Shown here in pieces: positions 1-5,124 of a stretch of 6,656 nucleotides of DNA (position 1 is the stretch's first letter; every line of letters begins with the position of its first letter). Position numbers and translations under genes: made by a program. This DNA comes from a bacterium (lineage in GTDB: Bacteria; ARS69), in the NCBI GenBank assembly GCA_025774865.1, contig JALGZO010000539.1:1-6656 (forward strand), read 5' to 3'. The notes under the pieces were generated by a model. That model was not told the origin of the DNA. It ran no database searches and saw only the letters and a program-made list of their open reading frames with translations.

Positions 1-2
1 CC

Positions 3-572
3 TCGAAACAGATCGAGCAGGGCACCCGCGACGAGGAAGTCGAGGCCGCGGTGCGCAACACGATCGGTTCCACTTACGAGGCTCTCGGTCTTTACGACGC
101 GGCCGAGACGCATTTGAGGAGGGCCCTCGACGCTCGCCGTCAGCTGCTGGATGGCGATCACCCTGAGGTCGCGGAGAGCTTGCACAGCCTCGGGCGACTC
201 ATGTGGGCGAAATCGGACTACCCGGCGGCGGAAACCCACCTCCGGGAAGCGCTGGCGATGAACCGACGCCGGCTCGGCGACAAGCACGAATCTGTCCTGG
301 CTTGCCTGAACGACCTCGGCGTCGTTCTGCAAACCCGAGGCGACTACGAAGGGGCGGAGCTGATGTTCCGCGACGCGTTGGAACTGCGCCGCGAGCTTCA
401 CGGGAACGACGGCCCGGCCGTGGCCGACAACCTGAACAACCTCGCGTGGGTTCTCGTTTACAAAGGCGACGTCGGCGAAGCGGAGCTCCTCTTTCGGGAG
501 TCTCTGGCCCTGAGCCGTGAGCAGCTGGGTGACGAGCACCCGAAAGTGACTTCGCTCATGACCAACCTGGCA
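3..572 (+). CDS. TPR-repeat protein, N-terminal part (5' partial, frame broken at its 3' end)
   Basis: The reading frame is open from the window edge, so the true start lies upstream; the GTG at base 51 falls inside a repeat and is probably not the start. The product is a stack of tetratricopeptide repeats of the 42-residue kinesin-light-chain type, with the pattern LxxLGxxxxxxGxYxxAExxxRxALxxRRxxLGxxHPxV. Four full units lie at about 54-179, 180-305, 306-431 and 432-557, each exactly 126 nt; a fifth begins at 558 with MTNLA and then loses register. In this family such repeats form a superhelical protein-binding surface. Acidobacteria, Planctomycetes and Eisenbacteria-like genomes often carry them behind a Ser/Thr kinase domain, so the missing upstream part may be a kinase; no kinase sequence is visible. 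This frame stays open to about 1451, but after 572 its translation is Arg/Gly/Pro-rich and has no TPR pattern, so the gene is taken to continue in the next frame. Confidence 0.8.
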
Positions 573-582
573 AGCCGAGGCG

Positions 583-1383
583 ATGTACCGCGAAGCACTC
601 GGCACGATGAGGACGGTTCTCGGGCTCGAGCACCCTTCCACCCTGACGGGGCTCCGGGGCCTGGGCGAACTGTACCTCAGCCTCGGTCGGCCCGACGAAG
701 CGGAGCCGCTTCTGAGCGAGGCGCTCGCAACTGCGGAGCGCACGTTGGGAACCGACCACTCGTTGACCATCACGCTCTTGGCCGACGTGGGGTGGGTCCA
801 TCGCGTTCGGGGAGATTTCGCGGCAGCGGAGCCGTACTACCGCGAGGTCCTGTCTCGGCGGCGGCGCGCCCTCGGGCCGGAACATCCGCACACGCTTCGT
901 GTCATGTGGCAGGTCAGCCGTCTCCAGGTCGACCAGGGGAAGTACGCCGAGGCCGAAGAGATCGCGCGGGACGCACTGTCCGTGGGGCGCGACGTGTTTC
1001 CCTCCGGCAACGAGAATCTGTGCTCGACGCTCCTGTATCTCGGCCTGGCTCTCGTGGGACAGGGCAAGTCGATCGAAGCGGAGCCGCACCTGCGCGAATG
1101 CCTGGAGGCACGAGTTGGCACTCTGCCCGAAGGAAGCTGGGAGACCGCCCACGCCAGGAGCGCCCTGGGCGAGGCCCTCGGCGGACAGAGCCGTTTCTCG
1201 GAAGCCGAGGAACATCTGCTCGAGGGCCTCGACGAGTTGAGGGCCGGCGGGGCGCCCCCGATCCGAATCCGCCAGGCGCTCGACCGGGTGGTCGCGCTCT
1301 ACGAGAGCTGGGATGCCTCCGACCCCGGCGCCGGCAAGGCGAGCACATTGGCGCACTGGCGCGCGGAAGCGGAGCGTCTTTAG
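583..1383 (+). CDS. TPR-repeat protein, C-terminal part (same gene after frameshift)
   Basis: This is the continuation of the upstream TPR gene in a different frame. Repeat character is present from base 574 (AEAMYREAL), before the ATG at 583, and no ribosome binding site precedes that ATG, so it is unlikely to be a genuine start. Units run at about 652-777, 778-903, 904-1029 and 1030-1155, again 126 nt each, with a degenerate last unit to about 1278. The ending is a short non-repeat tail (ALDRVVALYESWD, then AHWRAEAERL) before a TAG stop. Tails of the form 'ALxRLVxLYxxWxxxxKAxxWRAxL' are, to my knowledge, usual at the C-terminus of TPR-bearing Ser/Thr kinases, which supports the idea that the intact gene encoded one. 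The protein would be a cytoplasmic scaffold or sensor. The alternative, two independent genes, is disfavoured because the repeat phase runs across the break. Confidence 0.75.
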   Translation: MYREALGTMRTVLGLEHPSTLTGLRGLGELYLSLGRPDEAEPLLSEALATAERTLGTDHSLTITLLADVGWVHRVRGDFAAAEPYYREVLSRRRRALGPEHPHTLRVMWQVSRLQVDQGKYAEAEEIARDALSVGRDVFPSGNENLCSTLLYLGLALVGQGKSIEAEPHLRECLEARVGTLPEGSWETAHARSALGEALGGQSRFSEAEEHLLEGLDELRAGGAPPIRIRQALDRVVALYESWDASDPGAGKASTLAHWRAEAERL

Positions 1384-1456
1384 CCGACTCCGTGGTTCTT
1401 TGGTCGAGTTTGGGTCGCGAGGGCTTCCCGAAATGGATAGCCACCGGCTAATCGGC

Positions 1457-1486
1457 TTGAGCTGCACGATTTGGTGTGTGTACACT
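1457..1486 (+). promoter_or_regulatory. Candidate sigma70-type promoter for the secreted protein gene
   Basis: A TTGAGC box (1457-1462) and a TACACT box (1481-1486) are separated by 18 bp, each matching four of six consensus bases. The -10 region overlaps the perfect palindrome GTGTACAC (1478-1485). It sits in the 178-bp gap after the TPR stop and about 75 bp before the GTG start. The rest of that gap holds a duplicated CTTTGAC (1532-1538 and 1542-1548) and a small 5-bp hairpin (1438-1450); no gene is seen in it. The match is weak and promoters of this lineage are poorly known. Confidence 0.3.
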
Positions 1487-1561
1487 CGATTGTAGGCTTC
1501 AGCACATTGATCTGCGGGTCCAGCAGCCCTGCTTTGACACCCTTTGACGTGAGGAGGACTC

Positions 1562-2170
1562 GTGTCGACCGCTATCAGGAATCTCATCCCCGCTTGGAGT
1601 CTCATCGCCGTGGGCCTGGCCTTTGCGCTCACGTCGAGCTCCGGCTCGCTCGGGGCGGCGGTGGACTCTGGCGAAGGAGCGTTCTCGGGCGACCTGCAGG
1701 TGTCGTTCGACATCAAGCCCACGTCCTGCCCGAACCCCGTCAATCCGCCGGGCGTCCTGTCCCCGGAATTCCCCACGGCCATCCTGGGCACCGACGAGGT
1801 GGATGCGATGGCGATCCAGCCCAGTTCGCTTCTTCTGGTCCTACCGGGGGGCGGCGGGCTGAGAGGCACGACCGAGATCCCACCGATCGCTACCAACATC
1901 GAAGACGTGGCCACTCCCTATCTCGGTGGCGAGGAGTGCGGGTGCACCGAGGAAGGCCCCGACGGGTTCGACGACTTGACCGTCCATTTCGACGCCGACC
2001 TGGTTCTCGCGGCTCTGGCCGGAATCCCGCCCGGAGTCGAAGTGCAGATCTGCATCATCGGGACTCTGATCGACGGGACCCCCTTCGAGGGATGCGACTG
2101 CGTGTTCGTCGTGGGACCCGTTTCCGTCGACGCGTCGTCCTGGGGGCAGATCAAGAGCTCCTACCGGTGA
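1562..2170 (+). CDS. Secreted cysteine-containing protein with DIKPxSCPNP domain, function unknown
   Basis: A 202-residue protein starting at GTG 1562; the AGGAGG at 1552-1557, four bases upstream, fixes the start. Residues 8-33 form a signal peptide (hydrophobic stretch 12-24, likely cleavage after the GAA near 31-33), so the protein is exported. The mature part opens with FDIKPTSCPNPVNPPG (about 49-64) and then TAILGTDEVDAMAIQPSSL (72-90). An EDVATPYLGGEECGC segment follows (114-128), then an acidic GPDGFDDLTVHFDAD stretch (132-146) that could bind calcium, and GTLIDGTPFEGCDC (167-180). The six cysteines (56, 126, 128, 164, 178, 180) could form three disulfides. The last residues are SSWGQIKSSYR. 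I recognise this layout as a recurrent secreted domain in Eisenbacteria-type and some planctomycete proteins, but I know of no assigned function. It appears monocistronic, with a hairpin just after its TGA stop. Confidence 0.8.
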   Translation: MSTAIRNLIPAWSLIAVGLAFALTSSSGSLGAAVDSGEGAFSGDLQVSFDIKPTSCPNPVNPPGVLSPEFPTAILGTDEVDAMAIQPSSLLLVLPGGGGLRGTTEIPPIATNIEDVATPYLGGEECGCTEEGPDGFDDLTVHFDADLVLAALAGIPPGVEVQICIIGTLIDGTPFEGCDCVFVVGPVSVDASSWGQIKSSYR

Positions 2171-2186
2171 GCTGACTCCATCCGGT

Positions 2187-2219
2187 GACCCGGCCGCCGG
2201 GCCTCCCCCGGCGGCGGTC
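2187..2219 (+). terminator. GC-rich hairpin after the secreted protein gene, possible terminator
   Basis: A 9-bp perfect stem (2193-2201 with 2207-2215, loop CCTCC) is extended by GACC 2187-2190 pairing with GGTC 2216-2219 across a two-base bulge (CG 2191-2192). This gives 13 pairs beginning 17 bp after the stop codon. No T-tract follows, so it is not a textbook intrinsic terminator. It could be a hairpin that works without a U-tract, an RNA 3'-end stabiliser, or simply GC-rich spacer. Confidence 0.45.
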
Positions 2220-2262
2220 CGCCCGCGCGCCGTGGCTCCGAACCCCCCGCCGGACCGCCCCA

Positions 2263-2289
2263 TTGTCGACCGCTCGACCCCGATATACT
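2263..2289 (+). promoter_or_regulatory. Candidate promoter for asnA
   Basis: TATACT at 2284-2289 matches five of six bases of the -10 consensus. TTGTCG at 2263-2268 matches four of six bases of the -35 box, with a short 15-bp spacer. The -10 lies 37 bp before the asnA ATG, a normal leader length, and this stretch is more AT-rich than its GC-rich surroundings. A GGGGG run at 2316-2320, six bases before the ATG, is the likely ribosome binding site. Confidence 0.4.
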
Positions 2290-2326
2290 CTGCCTGGTGA
2301 GTCATGAATCCATCCGGGGGTAGACG

Positions 2327-3493
2327 ATGTCAGCTACCGAGCTGAAAAAGAACCAAACGACGACCGCGAAGAAGAAGAAGGCCGACCTCGCCGGGCCGGG
2401 CATCGGCAATTACGACGAGCTCGAGAAGATCCTGCCACGCGACTATTCGTCGCCGCTCGATCGAAAGCAAACGCAGAGGGCCATCTTCCTGGCCAAGCAG
2501 AACATCGAAGCGGGTCTCTGCGAGGAGCTGAACCTCATGCCGGTCACGGTTCCGCTCATCGTCGATCGCGCGAGCGGCGTGAACGACTATCTGGATCGCG
2601 ACGGCTCACGGACGCCGATCGAGTTTCCGTGTGGGCTGGGCCTCGACGAGCCGATCCAGGCGCAGGTCGTCCAGGCGGCCACGAAGTGGAAGAGAATGGC
2701 GCTCCGCGAGTTCGATTGCCAGGTCGGTGAAGGGATCCTCACCGACATGCGCGCCGTCCGGAAGGACTACTTCCTCGACCACGACCACAGCGCCTACGTC
2801 GATCAGTGGGACTGGGAGCGAGTCGTGACTCCGGAGGACAGGAACCTGGAGTTCCTCAGTGAGACGGTCAGGCGGATCTGGCACGTCCTCAAGGACACGG
2901 AGCAGCTTCTGTTCGACCGGTTCCCCGCGCTCCGAGCCGATGACACTCCCCCGCTACCGAACGAGCTGGAGTTCTTCCACGCGGAAGAGATCCTCGAGAT
3001 GTACCCGGATCTGCCCCGCAAGGAGCGAGAGACCGCGATCCTCCAGGAGCACCCGGCCATCTTCATCGTCGGTATCGGCTGGCCCCTCGCGGACGGCTAC
3101 CCGCACGAGATGCGGGCTGCCGACTACGATGACTGGGTCACCGAAACGACGACGCCGTCAGGCAAGAAGGCGCACGGACTGAACGGGGACATCCTCGTCT
3201 GGAACCCGGTGACCCGTCGCCGTCACGAACTGACCTCGATGGGGGTCCGCGTCGACAAGACCACGTTGAAAACGCAGCTCCAGATGTCGGAGCAGCTGGA
3301 CTTCCTCGACCTGCCCTACCACCAGGCGATCCTCAACGACGAGATCCCGCTCTCGATCGGTGGCGGTATCGGCCAGGCGCGGACCTACATGTTGCTCCTC
3401 AAGAAGGCCCATCTCGGGGAAGTCAGCGTCACGGTGTGGCCGAAGGTTCTGAAGGACATGTGCAAGAAGAAGAACATCCACGTGCTCGACTAG
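2327..3493 (+). CDS. asnA: Aspartate--ammonia ligase (asparagine synthetase A)
   Basis: AsnA makes asparagine from aspartate, ammonia and ATP, releasing AMP and PPi; it is cytoplasmic and has the class II aminoacyl-tRNA synthetase catalytic fold. The 388-residue product carries the family's hallmark blocks: GVNDYL (84-89, with the aspartate equivalent to E. coli D46), KWKRMAL (120-126), GEGILTDMRAVR (134-145), YVDQWDWERV (157-166), MRAADYDDW (262-270), HGLNGDILVWNPV (283-295), ELTSMGVRVD (301-310) and IGGGIGQAR (344-352). The E. coli enzyme is 330 residues; the excess is mainly an N-terminal extension of about 45 residues, lysine-rich at 7-18 and without signal-peptide character. An in-frame TAG at 2321-2323 rules out an earlier start. 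The usual HSLAKWKR segment reads QAATKWKR here. The gene seems to be transcribed alone, with its own candidate promoter and a strong hairpin 68 bp after the stop. It is not related to the glutamine-dependent AsnB. Confidence 0.95.
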   Translation: MSATELKKNQTTTAKKKKADLAGPGIGNYDELEKILPRDYSSPLDRKQTQRAIFLAKQNIEAGLCEELNLMPVTVPLIVDRASGVNDYLDRDGSRTPIEFPCGLGLDEPIQAQVVQAATKWKRMALREFDCQVGEGILTDMRAVRKDYFLDHDHSAYVDQWDWERVVTPEDRNLEFLSETVRRIWHVLKDTEQLLFDRFPALRADDTPPLPNELEFFHAEEILEMYPDLPRKERETAILQEHPAIFIVGIGWPLADGYPHEMRAADYDDWVTETTTPSGKKAHGLNGDILVWNPVTRRRHELTSMGVRVDKTTLKTQLQMSEQLDFLDLPYHQAILNDEIPLSIGGGIGQARTYMLLLKKAHLGEVSVTVWPKVLKDMCKKKNIHVLD

Positions 3494-3560
3494 CCAGACG
3501 GCAGTCGGCCTGGGAGTAGGAACTCCGCGTCGCGCTCGGAAGTGCGAGCGGATCACCAGG

Positions 3561-3591
3561 GAAGCGCAAGTCGTTCAACGGCTTGCGCTTC
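3561..3591 (+). terminator. Strong hairpin downstream of asnA, likely terminator
   Basis: GAAGCGCAAG (3561-3570) and CTTGCGCTTC (3582-3591) are perfect inverted repeats. The bases between them continue the stem through a T.G pair and CGT/ACG, giving a 14-bp stem with a three-base loop (TCA, 3575-3577). The 3' side runs into TCAATT rather than a pure T-tract, and the next ten bases (3591-3600) are themselves the palindrome CTCAATTGAG. Position and strength suit the end of the asnA transcript; the missing U-run leaves the mechanism open. Confidence 0.5.
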
Positions 3592-3603
3592 TCAATTGAG
3601 AAA

Positions 3604-3808
3604 CGGGTGGAAGACCTCCAGGGCCGAGCCTTCCGGCTTGCTGAGGACGCTCGTCGAAGATCGGCTTTTCCCGACGGGGGATGCACCGATCGACGTCAGG
3701 TGGGATGGGCGTGATGACGCGGGTCGGGCGGTCGGATCGGGGGTCTTCTTCTACCAACTGCAGACGCCGACGAATGCGGCGAGCGGAAAGCTGGTGCTGC
3801 TCAAGTAG
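3604..3808 (+). pseudogene. Remnant of a FlgD-like Ig C-terminal domain of a secreted protein
   Basis: From about 3638 one frame reads LLRTLVEDRLFPTG, then DVRWDGRDDAGRAVGSGVFF, and ends SGKLVLLK with a TAG at 3806. This is the second half of the FlgD Ig-like domain (pattern VRTLVxG...WDGRDxxGRxVxSGxYFYxLxxxxxxxxxKMxLLK), which ends many secreted proteins in FCB-type and Eisenbacteria-like bacteria and may act as a C-terminal secretion or anchoring domain. The strand that should precede it, VEDLQGRAF (3607-3633), is in a different frame. The normal 'NPFNPxTxIxFxLP' start is absent or reduced to SFNGLRFSIE (3571-3600), inside the hairpin. The open frame could be read from ATG-like codon GTG 3542, but those residues look non-coding and have no ribosome binding site. 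I read it as a decayed or truncated tail with no protein body, rather than a functional small gene. With the hairpin before it and the palindrome GCGCGGCCGCGC (3816-3827) after it, it accounts for what is seen between 3494 and 3852. Confidence 0.65.
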
Positions 3809-3852
3809 CGCACTCGCGCGGCCGCGCCCCACACCCGGCGACCGCCCGAGAT

Positions 3853-5124
3853 TCAGCCGGTCCGAGCGACCGCGCTGCCTGGAGCCGCCGAGGGTGCGTC
3901 GCTCGTGGCCGACTTGGTGTCGTGCGTCCCCTGGATGATCGGGATCGCGATCTTGCACAGCATCGTGAAGACCATGAACCCGACCGCGAAGATTCCTGCG
4001 CCGACGCGGATCTCGCTCAGGGTGGGTACGTATTCGTAGAACTCGCCCAGCGTGTCGGGGGTCATGCCCGGGATGACCAGGGCCATCCCCTTCTCGATGT
4101 AGACCCCCGAGTAGATCAGCAGGCAGCCCAGATTGAGCGTGAAGAAGTTGCGCCGCGTGGCCGGCACGAGGAACAGCACGAACGCGACGACGCTGCAGCC
4201 GATCGAGGCCCAGGCGAAGGGAACCAGCGCGCGGTGTCCCTCGACCCCGTTGTACAGGTATTGCGTGTGAATCAGATGATGGGTGGAGGAGTAGTACTCC
4301 TTGAAGATCTCCGCGCCGAACAGGAACAGGTTGATGAACATGGCGTAGGCCATCAGCTCGGCGATCTTCCGAATCGCCTCGTTCTTGATGTCGATCGTCG
4401 TCGTGCGCCGCAGAACCTGGAACAGGATCAACATGATCGCCGGGCCCGAGCAAAAGGCCGATGCGAGAAACCTCGGCGCCAGGATCGAAGCGTTCCAGAA
4501 CGGGCGTGCCGCCATCCCGTTGTACACGAACGCGGTGACGGTGTGGATGCTGACCGCCGCCGGAATCGAGAACAGCATCAAGGGGACGACGAAGTTCTTG
4601 CGATAGGGCTGCCGGTGGTAGCCGGCGTAGAGGAAGTGCGAGACGATCACGACATTCAGCACGAGGTAGCCGTTGAGCACCAGAACGTCCCACCCGAGCA
4701 GCGAGCTCGGAACGTTGAGGCTGCCGATGAACGGAAACAGCCTCCAGACTCGATCCGGCCGGCCGACGTCCACGGTGACGAACATCAGGCACATCACGAT
4801 GGCGCTGATCGCCAGGAGCTCACCGAAGATCGCGATCTCGCGAATCGGCTTCCAGTCGTACACGTACGCCGGGATCACGAGCAGGATCGCCGCCGCGGCC
4901 ACACCGACCAGGAACGTGAAGTTCCCGATGTAGAAGGCCCACGAGACCTGATCACGCATGTTGGTGACGATCAGACCGTCTTGGAGCTGCTCCGCGTAGG
5001 CGAAGGCCCCGGACAGAACGAGAACCGTGAGACCACCCATCCAGAGGTGGTAGCCCCGCCCCGCCCGAAACACCAGACGGACCGACCCCCCCAGGAAATC
5101 CAGAATCTTACGAACCATGATCAC
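3853..5124 (-). CDS. NrfD/PsrC-family membrane quinone-interacting subunit, DsrP-like
   Basis: A 423-residue integral membrane protein with about ten hydrophobic helices (near 26-44, 62-88, 98-120, 142-166, 178-201, 213-238, 256-275, 299-321, 327-350 and 373-398). The hydrophilic tail of about 25 residues is rich in Ala, Ser and Pro. The family exchanges electrons between membrane quinones and a periplasmic ferredoxin-like partner without needing its own cofactor. The segment VYIEKGMALVIPGMTPDTLG (341-360), with its EYVP continuation, resembles the IEKGMGLIIPG block of DsrP/HmcC-type members more than PsrC or NrfD proper. The start is GTG 5124, overlapping the upstream TGA as GTGA, or ATG 5118, two bases after it. 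No clear ribosome binding site is seen for either, which suggests translational coupling to the ferredoxin gene. It is the last gene of the operon: the next sequence is a convergent remnant, and no clear terminator hairpin follows the TGA. Confidence 0.9.
   Translation of the reverse strand: MIMVRKILDFLGGSVRLVFRAGRGYHLWMGGLTVLVLSGAFAYAEQLQDGLIVTNMRDQVSWAFYIGNFTFLVGVAAAAILLVIPAYVYDWKPIREIAIFGELLAISAIVMCLMFVTVDVGRPDRVWRLFPFIGSLNVPSSLLGWDVLVLNGYLVLNVVIVSHFLYAGYHRQPYRKNFVVPLMLFSIPAAVSIHTVTAFVYNGMAARPFWNASILAPRFLASAFCSGPAIMLILFQVLRRTTTIDIKNEAIRKIAELMAYAMFINLFLFGAEIFKEYYSSTHHLIHTQYLYNGVEGHRALVPFAWASIGCSVVAFVLFLVPATRRNFFTLNLGCLLIYSGVYIEKGMALVIPGMTPDTLGEFYEYVPTLSEIRVGAGIFAVGFMVFTMLCKIAIPIIQGTHDTKSATSDAPSAAPGSAVARTG

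Noticed and set aside
54-1278. Regular 126-nt periodicity, considered as a DNA repeat array or CRISPR
   Set aside because: The periodicity comes from the protein repeat. The units differ at many bases and encode TPR consensus, with no identical repeats or spacers.
1438-1450. Small hairpin TAGCC-ACC-GGCTA after the TPR gene
   Set aside because: Five base pairs without a following T-run is too weak to call a terminator.
1532-1548. Direct repeat of CTTTGAC at 10-bp spacing, including a perfect TTGACA
   Set aside because: It lies only about 23 bp before the GTG start, so a matching -10 box would fall on the ribosome binding site. Two copies of seven bases are not enough to claim an operator.
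556-1914. Long open frame on the - strand (452 codons)
   Set aside because: It lies opposite the TPR repeats and crosses into the secreted protein gene. Its translation shows no family motif, and both + strand genes have clear domain evidence. It is a product of high GC.
2304-2345. Possible 13-codon leader peptide starting at ATG 2304 and overlapping the asnA start
   Set aside because: No ribosome binding site precedes it, and its translation contains no run of Asn or Asp codons and no attenuator-like hairpins. It is probably chance.
3816-3827. Perfect 12-base palindrome GCGCGGCCGCGC after the FlgD-like remnant
   Set aside because: It has no loop bases and no T-tract, so it is a poor terminator for either strand. 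Palindromes like this are common in GC-rich DNA.
3575-4792. Second - strand open frame across the NrfD-type gene (405 codons)
   Set aside because: It is out of frame with the ten-helix membrane protein, with Arg/Gly/His-rich translation and no recognisable motif.
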